Positions 7,916 through 17,218 of a stretch of DNA of 64,000 nt are shown one piece after another; within the stretch, counting starts at the first letter, position 1; every line of letters begins with the position of its first letter. The stretch lies in contig NZ_JMLW01000004.1 in NCBI RefSeq assembly GCF_000686905.1, positions 107,512-171,511 of the forward strand, in the 5' to 3' direction. This stretch comes from Marinospirillum insulare DSM 21763 (lineage in GTDB: Bacteria > Pseudomonadota > Gammaproteobacteria > Pseudomonadales > Halomonadaceae). The notes under the pieces were generated by a model. The model ran no database searches, was not told the origin of the DNA, and was given only the letters and a program-made list of their open reading frames with translations. A program made the position numbers and the translations under genes.

Positions 7916-9985
7916 ATGTCCTTTCCTTGCAACAAAATTGCCTTAGGTTGTTTAGCGGCTTTAAGCCTTCCTCTACAAGCACAAACCGTGCAACTTGATG
8001 ACCAAGTTATTACTGCGCGTGGTTATGAAAGCGACAGTTTTGATACGCCTCAAGCCATTAGTATTATTAAACCCCAAGCCACCGACCAAGGGCCAGTGGG
8101 TGATTTATTAGTTGGGCAGCCAGGTTTGGCGGTACAAAGTGACGGTGCTTGGGGTAAAAACCCAGTAGTACGTGGCATGAAAAAAGAAAGCATTGTTGTT
8201 ATGGTCGATGGCATTCGAGTTAATTCGGCTCAACCACAGGGTGCGCTGGCTTCATTTTTAGGCTTGGGTTTGTTGGATAGAGCTGAAATTATCAAAGGGC
8301 CAAATTCAGTACTTTATGGCAGCGGTGCTATGGGCGGTGTAGTCAATATGCTAACGCCTGCACCTAAATTCACCCAAGAAAGCCAGTTAGGTGGGCGTTT
8401 TGGTGCTTCAGCCAGCAGTGTTGACAAAGGTTACAGTGGCGCTCTTATATTAGAAGGCAGCAACAGCCAACAAGGTTTTGTGGTGGGTTTAGCTGGCAGT
8501 GATGTGGGCGATTATAAAAGCCCTAACGGTCGTGAAGACAATACGGGCTATCAAGCCACCAGCGCCTTAGTAAAATACCAGCATAAGCTTGCTGAAGATT
8601 GGGTTGTAAGGGCTAATTTACAACGCCATGACGATGAGGATGTTTGGTACCCAGGTTCTGCCCGCACGGGTGGACAACCGGGTGGTGCGGGTATTCCACT
8701 GCCACTTGGCAAAGTTACTATTCATTCACCTAAGCAACACCGTGAACTTTATAGCCTAGGTTTAGATGCACCTTTAGCAGGTGGTAACTTATCAACGGAT
8801 ATTTATCACCAAGAAGTGTTTCGCCAAATTCGGGCTAACTCACAAAAGCTTAATCGAGATTATGTTAGAAATGATGTTACTTTTAAAACCACTGGTTTAC
8901 GCAGCCAGTGGAATGGTCATTTAATGGACAGCCATTGGTTAAGCGTGGGGGTTGAAGGTTGGAAAATGACCGGCAATCCTGCACGTTATATGGATAACAA
9001 CCCACCGGCCTTTAATAGCAATACACGCAACGACCCTTTTAGAGACGGTGAAGTCACTTCGATGGGTCTTTTCTTGCAAGATGAATTTGCTATTGGTGAA
9101 ACATTATTCACGGCTGGTTTACGTTTCGACCAAGTTATGGGCGATGCTAAGGTAAAAGGTGCTGGGCCTGCTGCCCAAACAACAGGGTTAAAAAGCACAG
9201 ATAACAATGTGTCTTGGTCGTTAGGTGCAGTGCAGCCTTTAACCACTAGCTTAAATGTTTATGCCAATGTTGGGCAGGCTTACCGTGCAGCAGACTTGCG
9301 TGAACGCTTTGAAGATTCAGCGCGTGGCGATGGTTATTACCATACGGGCAACCCACAGTTAGACCCAGAGCGTTCTTCCAGTGTTGAACTAGGTTTGAAA
9401 GCACGTGATGGTTTAATGGCTTATCAACTAGCTACTTTTTTTACCCAAGTGGATGACTACATTGCAGGGCGAGTTACTGGGCAAAATCACCCCCAAAATA
9501 ACCTACCCATTAAGAAAACTGAGAACCTAGATAAAGTTGAAATTTACGGTTTTGAAGGCAACCTTGAAATGCCGGTTAGCGTTTTATTAGTTGATGCTGG
9601 TTTTACTTGGATGCGTGGCACAAACAAACAAGACGATGAGCCCTTGTATCAAATGCCTGCCAATGAATTGCGCCTAGGGGTTGGCCAGCCAGCAGAAACA
9701 GGCTTTAGTTGGCACACAGGTGTGCGTGCGGTTGCCAAGCAAGACCGAATTGCTACACAATTTACGAATGGCAGTGAAAATGAAACGTCTGGTTTTGTTA
9801 CGCTGGATGCACGTTTAGGTTATAGCTTTGGCTCTATGGCTGGCTTAAAAACTAGCCAAGTTAATTTACAACTAAACAACCTAATGGACAAAAAGTACCA
9901 CGAGCATTTAACCGATGGTATTAGCGGCCAAGAGTTAAAAGCACCGGGTCGTGGTGCGGTTCTAGCCTTTAGCGGGAGTTTTTAA
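7916..9985 (+). CDS. TonB-dependent receptor, ligand unknown
   Basis: Outer-membrane transporter of 689 aa from the ATG at 7916. This start is preferred over an in-frame ATG at 7874 because it has an SD (TGGAGT) and starts a clean signal peptide cleaved near LPLQA. The TonB box region is LDDQVITARG; the plug (about 30-150) has SIVVMVDGIRVNSAQPQG and AEIIKGPNSVLYGSGAMGG; the barrel ends in F (LAFSGSF). The segment AYRAADLRERFEDSARGDGY followed by a GNPQLDPERSS motif is similar to the heme-receptor FRAP/NPNL region but diverges from it. First gene of a tight run into an ABC importer and nnrS (stop and next ATG overlap as TAATG), which suggests one uptake pathway for a single ligand. Confidence 0.88.
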   Translation: MSFPCNKIALGCLAALSLPLQAQTVQLDDQVITARGYESDSFDTPQAISIIKPQATDQGPVGDLLVGQPGLAVQSDGAWGKNPVVRGMKKESIVVMVDGIRVNSAQPQGALASFLGLGLLDRAEIIKGPNSVLYGSGAMGGVVNMLTPAPKFTQESQLGGRFGASASSVDKGYSGALILEGSNSQQGFVVGLAGSDVGDYKSPNGREDNTGYQATSALVKYQHKLAEDWVVRANLQRHDDEDVWYPGSARTGGQPGGAGIPLPLGKVTIHSPKQHRELYSLGLDAPLAGGNLSTDIYHQEVFRQIRANSQKLNRDYVRNDVTFKTTGLRSQWNGHLMDSHWLSVGVEGWKMTGNPARYMDNNPPAFNSNTRNDPFRDGEVTSMGLFLQDEFAIGETLFTAGLRFDQVMGDAKVKGAGPAAQTTGLKSTDNNVSWSLGAVQPLTTSLNVYANVGQAYRAADLRERFEDSARGDGYYHTGNPQLDPERSSSVELGLKARDGLMAYQLATFFTQVDDYIAGRVTGQNHPQNNLPIKKTENLDKVEIYGFEGNLEMPVSVLLVDAGFTWMRGTNKQDDEPLYQMPANELRLGVGQPAETGFSWHTGVRAVAKQDRIATQFTNGSENETSGFVTLDARLGYSFGSMAGLKTSQVNLQLNNLMDKKYHEHLTDGISGQELKAPGRGAVLAFSGSF

Positions 9986-11019
9986 TGCATACTAAGCGCA
10001 GGTTGTTTTTAACAACGCACTTTTTAACCGCCTACCTTTTATTAGCCAGCCTTGTGCTGGCAAGCTTTAGCACTACAGTTATGGCACAAAATAAGCTGCC
10101 TAAATTAGTGCTGGCAGGGCCTTTTTCTTCGGTTGCTAATCCACTCGTTCACATGGTTGAATCGGGCGCTTTAGATGATTTAGCTGAAGAGGTTGAGTTT
10201 GTAAGTTGGCGTGACCCAGACCACCTTCGCATGTTGGCACTAAATGGTGAAACTGACGTACTAGCTATGCCAGTGAATGTGGCTGCAAATCTGTATAACC
10301 GTGGCGCACCAGTAAAATTATTAAACGTTTCTACTTGGGGTTTATTATGGATGGTGTCACGCGATAATAACCTAACCAGTATTGAAGATTTTCGTGGCAA
10401 AGAAGTAGCTATGCCTTTTCGGGGTGATATGCCTGATATTATTTTTGGCGTGTTGGCTGAACGGGCAGGCATAGACGTTAAAAAAGATATTAAACTACGC
10501 TATGTTGCTTCACCTTTAGATGCTATGCAGCTGTTATTAATGAGGCGGGTTGACCATGCTTTATTAGCTGAGCCAGCTGTTTCTATGGCACTGCGTAAAA
10601 GTGGTTCTTTTCCAATTGGTATTATTGCCCCTGAATTACATCGTAGCTTAGATTTACAAAAAGCTTGGGGGCTTAGCTTTGAAAGGCAAGGCCGTATAGC
10701 CCAAGCAGGTATCACCTTGGTCGGTAAGCAACGCAACAACCCTGAATTGGCTGCACGTATTGCTGAAGAGTATAAAAAATCATTAGCTTGGTGTTCTGAA
10801 AACTCCAATGCTTGCGGTAAAATGATTGCCAAACGTGTGCCTATGTTAAATGCTGAAGCGGTCGCCGATGCCATGGCAGTGAGTCAAATGGAAGCCATTT
10901 CAGCCGAAGATGCCCGTTTTGAAGTAGAGTTTTTACTCAACCAACTTTTTGCCAAAAACCCTGCATCCATTGGTGGTAAACTACCTAACGATGATTTTTA
11001 TTGGCAACAACCCAAGTAA
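9985..11019 (+). CDS. ABC transporter substrate-binding protein, NitT/TauT type
   Basis: Periplasmic binding protein of 344 aa in the NMT1/SsuA/TauA superfamily. The signal peptide is long (about 35 residues, ending TTVMAQ). The two-lobe fold is visible from KLPKLVLAGPFSSVANPLVH, the ETDVLAMPVNVAANLYNRG segment and SIEDFRGKEVAMPF. SD GGGAG precedes the ATG, which overlaps the receptor stop. Relatives bind nitrate, taurine, thiamine precursors, aromatic acids or metal-related small molecules. The pairing with a TonB receptor suggests a ligand too large or too scarce for porins. No ligand can be assigned. Confidence 0.85.
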   Translation: MHTKRRLFLTTHFLTAYLLLASLVLASFSTTVMAQNKLPKLVLAGPFSSVANPLVHMVESGALDDLAEEVEFVSWRDPDHLRMLALNGETDVLAMPVNVAANLYNRGAPVKLLNVSTWGLLWMVSRDNNLTSIEDFRGKEVAMPFRGDMPDIIFGVLAERAGIDVKKDIKLRYVASPLDAMQLLLMRRVDHALLAEPAVSMALRKSGSFPIGIIAPELHRSLDLQKAWGLSFERQGRIAQAGITLVGKQRNNPELAARIAEEYKKSLAWCSENSNACGKMIAKRVPMLNAEAVADAMAVSQMEAISAEDARFEVEFLLNQLFAKNPASIGGKLPNDDFYWQQPK

Positions 11020-11034
11020 ACACTAGGTTTTTTA

Positions 11035-11826
11035 ATGCACTTACTGCGTAGCACTTTGCGTGAACTGCCAAGTTACTTATGGAGTGGCTGGGGTGCTATT
11101 TGCAGCCTTTTATTACTTATGGCTGCTTGGCAGTTGGTTAGCGAGCTGTATGGTTCATTAGTTCTAGCCCAACCTTTAGAAGCTTTTGCTAGCTTTAAAC
11201 ACCTTTGGAATAATCAAACCCTGCCTGAAGCCCTAATCATTACTGGGCGACGGGCTTTGTCAGGTTTATTGCTGGCTTTAGGCTTGGGTACAGGTTTAGG
11301 TTTATTAGCAGGGGTTTCAGTAACCGCTGCCATGATGTCTAGGCCTTTGGTTACCGTGCTGTTAGGTATGCCGCCCATTGCATGGTTGGTACTGGCCATG
11401 CTGTGGTTTGGGGCAAGTGATGGCACGCCCATTTTTACAGTCTTTGTTGCTACCTTCCCTATGGTGTTTATTGGTGCTTTGCAAGGTGCCAGAACGGTTG
11501 ATAATCAGCTGAATGAGATGGCACAAACCTTACAACTTCCTAAACGCATGATGTTGTTTGACGTGTATTTACCCCATGTATTTTCTTATCTTTTTCCTGC
11601 TTGGGTGGCTGCTTTAGGTATGTCGTGGAAAATTGTTGTTATGGCCGAATTGCTGGCTAACCAAGATGGTGTGGGTGCATCTTTGGCAGTAGCACGTTCA
11701 CATTTAGACAGTGCTGCCAGTATGGCGTGGATTGTTGCTATCGTGCTTTTATTATTGGGCATAGAATATTTATTCCTTGAACCCATTAAACGGCAGGTTG
11801 AACGCTGGCGAGTAACCGAAGCATGA
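11035..11826 (+). CDS. ABC transporter permease, NitT/TauT type
   Basis: Inner-membrane permease, 263 aa, with about six hydrophobic segments. The cytoplasmic EAA loop reads QLNEMAQTLQLPKRMMLFDVY followed by YLPHVFSYLFPAWVAALGMS, the typical BPD-type permease signature (LPxxxxxxxxG region). Homologous to SsuC/TauC. Starts 15 bases after the binding-protein gene and overlaps the ATPase gene by four bases (ATGA). Its partner lacks any substrate-specific hallmark, so the call is to family level only. Confidence 0.88.
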   Translation: MHLLRSTLRELPSYLWSGWGAICSLLLLMAAWQLVSELYGSLVLAQPLEAFASFKHLWNNQTLPEALIITGRRALSGLLLALGLGTGLGLLAGVSVTAAMMSRPLVTVLLGMPPIAWLVLAMLWFGASDGTPIFTVFVATFPMVFIGALQGARTVDNQLNEMAQTLQLPKRMMLFDVYLPHVFSYLFPAWVAALGMSWKIVVMAELLANQDGVGASLAVARSHLDSAASMAWIVAIVLLLLGIEYLFLEPIKRQVERWRVTEA

Positions 11827-12647
11827 GCAGTTCACTTAATAGAAAGCCAGTAAGCCAAAAAGGTTATTTGCTGGTAGAAAATGTAGAACATGATTTTGTA
11901 CGCACCCAAGTTCTGCAAAACATTGGCTTTACTGTTCAAGCAGGTGAGGTTTATGCCCTCGTTGGGCCTTCTGGTTGCGGCAAAACGACCCTACTACACT
12001 TATGTAATGGTTTGCTAGATTTGCAAGATGGCATCATTGAAAACACTTTCCAAAAAACTGCTAGCATGTTTCAACAACCACGTTTACTGCCTTGGAAAAC
12101 CTGCCTAGATAACATGACCTTAGGGCTTAAAGCCAAGGGTTGGAATAAAAAAGACCGTAATCTTAAAGGCTTAAAATTGGCCAAGCTAGTTGGTTTACAA
12201 CCTAGTGACTTAGAAAAATTTCCTCACCAACTTTCAGGTGGTATGCAAAGCCGCGTAGCACTGGCAAGAGTACTTTTATTAGAGCCAGATTTACTATTGC
12301 TGGATGAACCCTTTTCAGCCTTAGATATAGGTTTAAAAACGGAGCTATATCAACTACTGCTTGAACAACAAACCCAGCAGGATTTAGCAGTCTTAATGAT
12401 TACCCATGATTTAATGGAAGCCGTGCGCTTGAGTGACAACATTTTGCTGATGAAGAGTAAACCTGGGCGCATTGCAGCAAGCTTTAAGTTAACTAGACCC
12501 CCAAGCCTGCGTGACGATGCTTGGGTGTATCAAACCACGGCTGAATTATTACAGCAGCCAATAGTGCGTGAAAGTTTTGAACTACCCCCGCCAACCAGCC
12601 CCAGCCCAGTAGATTTAGCCACCCGCGAATGGAGCTATACGTGCTAA
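11823..12647 (+). CDS. ABC transporter ATP-binding protein, NitT/TauT type
   Basis: ATPase of the importer, 274 aa. Walker A GPSGCGKTT (about residues 49-57), Q-loop FQQPRLLPW, signature LSGGMQSRVALARVLL, Walker B LLLLDEPFSALD and the H-loop MITHD are all intact. The signature is LSGGM rather than LSGGQ, as in many TauB/SsuB proteins. The C-terminal tail (PPPTSPSPVDLATREW) is short and proline-rich. Overlaps the permease gene upstream and the nnrS reading frame downstream. Confidence 0.9.
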   Translation: MSSSLNRKPVSQKGYLLVENVEHDFVRTQVLQNIGFTVQAGEVYALVGPSGCGKTTLLHLCNGLLDLQDGIIENTFQKTASMFQQPRLLPWKTCLDNMTLGLKAKGWNKKDRNLKGLKLAKLVGLQPSDLEKFPHQLSGGMQSRVALARVLLLEPDLLLLDEPFSALDIGLKTELYQLLLEQQTQQDLAVLMITHDLMEAVRLSDNILLMKSKPGRIAASFKLTRPPSLRDDAWVYQTTAELLQQPIVRESFELPPPTSPSPVDLATREWSYTC

Positions 12648-13852
12648 ACCACCCCGTTTGCTTATGCGCTTTTAGGCCATTTTTTTTATTAAGTTTAGTC
12701 AGTGGCTTGATTAGCCTCTTTTTATGGCTAGGTTTTTTGCAAGGTTGGTGGGTACTGCCAGCAACGACTAGCGGTATTATTGTTTGGCATGCTCATGAGT
12801 TACTGTTTGGTTTTGTTATGGCATCTTTGGCAGGTTTTATTTTAACCGCCATGCCAGAGTTTACTCGCACACCTGATGTAAGGCGGCAAATATTTCTTGG
12901 CCTAGCTGTCCTTTGGGTTTTAGGTCGCATAACTTTTTGGGCAAGTGGCTGGCTAGGTATTGTGCCAACTGCTATCACCAATGTAGGTTTTAGCCTAGGT
13001 TTATGGCTGTATTTACAACCACGTTTATTAGTTAACCCTTTGCGTCGTCAGTGGCTTTTTTCGATGGGTTTAGCTGGCATGGCAGGCATTAGCATTGGTT
13101 TTTATAGCGACCTATTAAGAGACCTTTACCCTATGCGTTGGTTACATGCAGGTATTGGCATGATGATGGCATTAATTGTTATTACTGCCAGCCGCATTGC
13201 CATGCGTATAGTGAATGAGTCGATTGAAGCTTTACCAATTAATAAAGATGAAAATGACCAAGACCTACCCGATGAATACCGCAGCACCCCACCACGCCGT
13301 AACCTAGCCGTTTTTTGTATTCTACTTTACACCGCAACGCATTTTATTTGGCCACAAGCCAGTGTGAATGGCTGGTTAGCTTTGGCTGCTGCTGCCAGTG
13401 TATTTAATGTTTTAAATGACTGGCACGTTGGCAGAGCCTTGTTTAGCCGTTGGCCTTTGCAGTTTTATGCCGTTTATTGGTTTATGGCTGTAGGTTATAT
13501 TGTATTAGGCTTACAGCACCTAGGTATGCCTATTCCTGCCAGCAGCGGTTGGCATTTATTATCTATAGGCGGTATGAGCTTATCGGTTTTTTCTGTTTTA
13601 TGCATTTCAGGAAGAACCCACAGCGGACACCAACTAGACGAGCGCAACTGGGTAAACTTGGTTACTTGTTTAATTATTATTGCTGCTATTAGTCGCGCTT
13701 TGGCAGGTTGGCTAGACTTACCCCTTAACCTGCTTTACCTAATTAGCGGCAGCACTTGGCTAGCAGCTTTTTCTATTACGCTTTATTATTTAGCCCCCGT
13801 GTTTTTAAAACCCAGACCAGACGGTGGCAAAGGGTGCGAAGAACCTTTGTAG
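12641..13852 (+). CDS. nnrS: NnrS family heme/copper membrane protein
   Basis: Polytopic inner-membrane protein, about 403 aa, with roughly twelve hydrophobic segments. NnrS hallmarks: FRPFFLLSL near the N-terminus, WHAHELLFGFVMASLAGFIL with the His pair, and HAGIGMMMALIVITASRIAMR later. NnrS of Rhodobacter contains heme and copper and relates to nitric-oxide stress or denitrification. I prefer the GTG at 12641 because GGAG lies six bases upstream; an in-frame ATG at 12629 lacks an SD. Either start overlaps the ABC ATPase gene. No denitrification genes are visible nearby, so a role in handling the imported heme- or copper-related ligand is possible. Confidence 0.85.
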   Translation: MLNHPVCLCAFRPFFLLSLVSGLISLFLWLGFLQGWWVLPATTSGIIVWHAHELLFGFVMASLAGFILTAMPEFTRTPDVRRQIFLGLAVLWVLGRITFWASGWLGIVPTAITNVGFSLGLWLYLQPRLLVNPLRRQWLFSMGLAGMAGISIGFYSDLLRDLYPMRWLHAGIGMMMALIVITASRIAMRIVNESIEALPINKDENDQDLPDEYRSTPPRRNLAVFCILLYTATHFIWPQASVNGWLALAAAASVFNVLNDWHVGRALFSRWPLQFYAVYWFMAVGYIVLGLQHLGMPIPASSGWHLLSIGGMSLSVFSVLCISGRTHSGHQLDERNWVNLVTCLIIIAAISRALAGWLDLPLNLLYLISGSTWLAAFSITLYYLAPVFLKPRPDGGKGCEEPL

Positions 13853-13890
13853 CCTTTACTATCTAGAACCCCTTAACTTTGTGAGGTCTT

Positions 13891-14340
13891 ATGACACCAC
13901 CCCTAGTTTGGATTATTTTAGGTCTATTTCTGATTCTTACCGAATTAGTTGCTACCAGCATTATTGCGGTGTTTTTAGGTATCGGTGCTTTAGTGACAGG
14001 TAGTTTGCTTTACCTAGAAGTTATTACTACCCCGGCTGTACAGTTACTAACTTTTAGTGCCGTTAGCCTGCTGAGTTTATTAGTGGCTCGCCGTCGCCTT
14101 AAAACATTTTTTGTTGGCAGTACCATTGAAAAAAACCAACACTCAGACTTTTTACAACAAGCCCTAGGCCAACGTGTAAAAGTTGTTACCAGCTTTGAGC
14201 AGGGAGCAGGTCGGGTTGAACTAAATGGCGTACAATGGTCAGCTTATAGTGAAGAAGCACTACAAAAAGGTGATACAGCCTGGGTTATTTATAACGAAGG
14301 CATAGAGCTGCATGTTGCTAGCCAACCCAATACCCTTTAG
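13891..14340 (+). CDS. NfeD family membrane protein
   Basis: Short-form NfeD protein, 149 aa: two to three N-terminal transmembrane segments (about 5-70) and a C-terminal OB-fold beta-barrel (about 90-145, with LGQRVKVVTSFEQGAGRVEL and NGVQWSAYSEE). Such proteins partner SPFH/stomatin-like proteins, and the next gene is exactly that (28 bases away). E. coli has the same pair as qmcA-ybbJ. They are thought to act in membrane microdomain organisation or quality control. SD GTGAGGTCTT precedes the ATG. Confidence 0.88.
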   Translation: MTPPLVWIILGLFLILTELVATSIIAVFLGIGALVTGSLLYLEVITTPAVQLLTFSAVSLLSLLVARRRLKTFFVGSTIEKNQHSDFLQQALGQRVKVVTSFEQGAGRVELNGVQWSAYSEEALQKGDTAWVIYNEGIELHVASQPNTL

Positions 14341-14367
14341 TTCAATAAGGTTTAACAAGGAGTTTTT

Positions 14368-15297
14368 ATGAGTTTCGATTTTGGTACTATTTTAGCCTTG
14401 GGTGTTGCACTTTTTGTCATTATCACCCTTTTTAAAACAGCACGCATTGTTCCACAACGTAGTAATTTTGTAGTCGAAAGACTAGGTAAATACAGTCGCA
14501 CTTTAGATTCAGGTTTTCACATTTTAGTCCCTTTCCTTGACAAGGTAGCCTACCAACACACGCTAAAAGAAGAAGTGATTGATGTAGAGCGTCAGGCTTG
14601 TGTTACTAAAGACAATATTCAAGTCGGCATTAATGGTGTGATGTACATTCAAGTGATTGATGCACATAAGGCTAGTTACGGTATTAACAACTACCGTTAT
14701 GCTGCCTCCCAGCTAGCACAAACCACCATGCGCTCAGTTATAGGTCAAACCGATTTAGATAAAACCTTTGAAGAACGCAGCAAAATTAACGAAGAAGTGG
14801 TTAGAGCGCTCGATGAAGCCGCTGCGCCTTGGGGTATTAAAGTTTTACGTTATGAAATTTCTGATATTGAACTACCTGGCAGCATTAAAGATGCCCTAGA
14901 ACAGCAAATGCGCGCAGAGCGTGAAAGACGTGCAGCGATTGCTAAGTCTGAAGGTGAGCGTCAATCCATGATTAACGTTTCTGAGGGTCACAAGCAAGAA
15001 GTGATCAATATGTCTCAAGCGGAAAAACAGAAACAAATAAACGAAGCTGAAGGTCGAGCTAAAGAAATTGAGCTAATTGCCAGTGCAACAGCAGAAGGCC
15101 TACAAAAAATTGCTCTAGCCATTAAAGAAGAAGGCGGGCATGAAGCAATGAACCTGCGTATAGCCGAGCAGTATGTAAAAGAGTTTGGTAATCTTGCTAA
15201 AACTAACAACACCATGATTATCCCAGCTGAACTTTCCAGCGTAGGCGGTGCAGTGGCTGGCTTAACCGAAATGCTAAAAACTAAGAATATTAAGTAA
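14368..15297 (+). CDS. qmcA: SPFH/stomatin-like protein, QmcA type
   Basis: Band-7 protein of 309 aa, anchored by one N-terminal hydrophobic helix (about 7-25). SPFH domain about 25-190 (VPQRSNFVVERLGKYSRTL, PFLDKVAYQHTLKEEVIDV, ASQLAQTTMRSVIGQTDLD) followed by a charged coiled-coil region about 185-250 rich in Glu/Ala/Lys, and a hydrophobic C-terminus. QmcA-type proteins form oligomeric membrane-bound cages and influence membrane proteases. Strong SD (AAGGAG). Directly followed, after three bases, by parE, so readthrough transcription into parE is likely. Confidence 0.9.
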   Translation: MSFDFGTILALGVALFVIITLFKTARIVPQRSNFVVERLGKYSRTLDSGFHILVPFLDKVAYQHTLKEEVIDVERQACVTKDNIQVGINGVMYIQVIDAHKASYGINNYRYAASQLAQTTMRSVIGQTDLDKTFEERSKINEEVVRALDEAAAPWGIKVLRYEISDIELPGSIKDALEQQMRAERERRAAIAKSEGERQSMINVSEGHKQEVINMSQAEKQKQINEAEGRAKEIELIASATAEGLQKIALAIKEEGGHEAMNLRIAEQYVKEFGNLAKTNNTMIIPAELSSVGGAVAGLTEMLKTKNIK

Positions 15298-15300
15298 ACC

Positions 15301-17199
15301 ATGACCCAATATGATGCGCGTGCCATAGAGGTATTAACCGGCCTAGACCCAGTTCGTAAACGTCCAGGCATGTACACAGATACCACTCGCCCTAACCACC
15401 TTGCCCAAGAAGTAATCGACAATAGTGTTGATGAAGCTTTAGCAGGCCATGCAGACCTAATAACAGTAACACTCCATGCTGATAACTCACTTAGCGTAAT
15501 GGATAACGGTCGTGGAATGCCTATCGATATTCACCCTGAACACGGTGTTTCAGGTGTGGAGCTTATTCTTACTCAGCTTCACGCTGGGGGTAAATTCTCT
15601 AATAGTAACTATGAGTTCTCGGGTGGTTTACACGGGGTGGGTGTTTCAGTTGTTAACGCCCTATCAGAAAACCTAGAAGTCACCATTAAGCGTGATGCAA
15701 AAATAAGCCGCATTACCTTTGCTAAGGGTGAAAAAACCAGTGAGCTTGAAGTCATAGGCAAGTGCGCTAAAAAAGAAACAGGAACAGAAGTAAAGTTTAC
15801 TGCTGAAGCCAAATACTTTGATAGCTCACGTTATGCTGTAAACCCCTTAAAGCACCTACTCAGAGCTAAAGCAGTTCTTTGCCCAGGTTTAAGGGTTGTG
15901 TTTATTAACGAGCAAGAAAAAGACCCAGAAACAGGCACTAGCCAAACTATAGAATGGTGCTATAGCGAGGGTTTGAGCGACTATTTACAACAGGCTTGCC
16001 AAGGTTATGAAACACTGCCGAGTACAGCCTTTCAGGGTAGTTTTAAAGCTAAGCAAGAAGCGGTTGATTGGGCAGTTGTTTGGTTTCCTGAGGGCGGCGA
16101 GCTAACCCAAGAAAGCTACGTTAACTTAATACCTACCGCACAAGGTGGTACCCACGTTAATGGTTTGCGCAGTGGTTTATTAGATGCCCTGCGCGATTTT
16201 TGTGAATACCGCAACTTGTTACCTAGAGGCGTAAAGCTAGCACCCGAAGATTTATGGCATGACTGTAGCTATGTTTTGTCGTTAAAAATGCAAGATGCTC
16301 AGTTTTCTGGTCAAACCAAAGAGCGTTTATCTTCACGCCAAAGTGCCACTTTTATTAGTGGTGTAGTTAAAGATGCCTTCTCACTCTGGCTAAACCAACA
16401 CACGCTAGATGCAGAACGGTTAGCTGAACTGGTGTTAAGCCGCACTAACCAACGCTTGAGAGCGGCTAAAAAAGTAGTGCGTAAAAAAGTTACCCAAGGC
16501 CCTGCGCTTCCGGGTAAGTTAGCTGACTGTACCGGGCCAGACACAGCACGCAGTGAGTTATTTTTAGTCGAAGGGGATTCAGCAGGTGGCTCTGCTAAGC
16601 AGGCTAGGGATAGAACTTTTCAAGCCATTTTACCTTTACGCGGCAAAATTCTTAATACGTGGGAAGTTGAGTCATCAGAAATTCTTGGCTCACAAGAAGT
16701 TCACGACATTGCTGTTGCAGTAGGTATAGACCCAGGCTCAGAAGATTTAAGTGGTTTACGCTATGGTAAAATTTGTATTCTTGCCGATGCTGACTCAGAT
16801 GGTTTGCACATAGCTACGCTCATCTGTGCTTTATTCTTGCGCCACTTCCCTGCATTGGTAGATAAAGGTCATGTTTTTGTAGCCATGCCACCCCTCTACC
16901 GTATTGATTGCGGTAAAGAAGTTTTTTATGCGTTAGATGAAAGTGAAAAAGATGCTGTCTTGGATCGTTTAAGTGGTCGCAAAGCTAAAATAAACGTGCA
17001 ACGCTTTAAAGGCTTGGGTGAAATGAACCCTTCGCAACTACGCGAAACAACTATGGCACCAGAAACACGCCGCTTAGTGCAACTAGTACGTGAAGATGAT
17101 GACCAAGCCATGGAACTGCTCGATATGCTTTTAGCTAAAAAGCGTTCGCCTGATCGTAAAAACTGGTTGGAATCTAAAGGCAATTTAGCTGAGGTGTAA
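15301..17199 (+). CDS. parE: DNA topoisomerase IV subunit B (ParE)
   Basis: ATPase subunit of topoisomerase IV, which decatenates daughter chromosomes. 632 aa, normal length. GHKL ATPase domain: EVIDNSVDEALAGHAD, the ATP lid DNGRGMPIDIHP and GGLHGVGVSVVNAL. The TOPRIM domain has FLVEGDSAGGSAKQARDR and the acidic DADSDGLHIATL. The C-terminus ends with the ParE RFKGLGEMNPSQLRETTM region and lacks the long GyrB insertion, which separates ParE from GyrB. The start lies three bases after qmcA with only a weak SD, suggesting coupling. Confidence 0.97.
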   Translation: MTQYDARAIEVLTGLDPVRKRPGMYTDTTRPNHLAQEVIDNSVDEALAGHADLITVTLHADNSLSVMDNGRGMPIDIHPEHGVSGVELILTQLHAGGKFSNSNYEFSGGLHGVGVSVVNALSENLEVTIKRDAKISRITFAKGEKTSELEVIGKCAKKETGTEVKFTAEAKYFDSSRYAVNPLKHLLRAKAVLCPGLRVVFINEQEKDPETGTSQTIEWCYSEGLSDYLQQACQGYETLPSTAFQGSFKAKQEAVDWAVVWFPEGGELTQESYVNLIPTAQGGTHVNGLRSGLLDALRDFCEYRNLLPRGVKLAPEDLWHDCSYVLSLKMQDAQFSGQTKERLSSRQSATFISGVVKDAFSLWLNQHTLDAERLAELVLSRTNQRLRAAKKVVRKKVTQGPALPGKLADCTGPDTARSELFLVEGDSAGGSAKQARDRTFQAILPLRGKILNTWEVESSEILGSQEVHDIAVAVGIDPGSEDLSGLRYGKICILADADSDGLHIATLICALFLRHFPALVDKGHVFVAMPPLYRIDCGKEVFYALDESEKDAVLDRLSGRKAKINVQRFKGLGEMNPSQLRETTMAPETRRLVQLVREDDDQAMELLDMLLAKKRSPDRKNWLESKGNLAEV

Positions 17200-17218
17200 G
17201 CCTCAGCTGTTTACTTCA

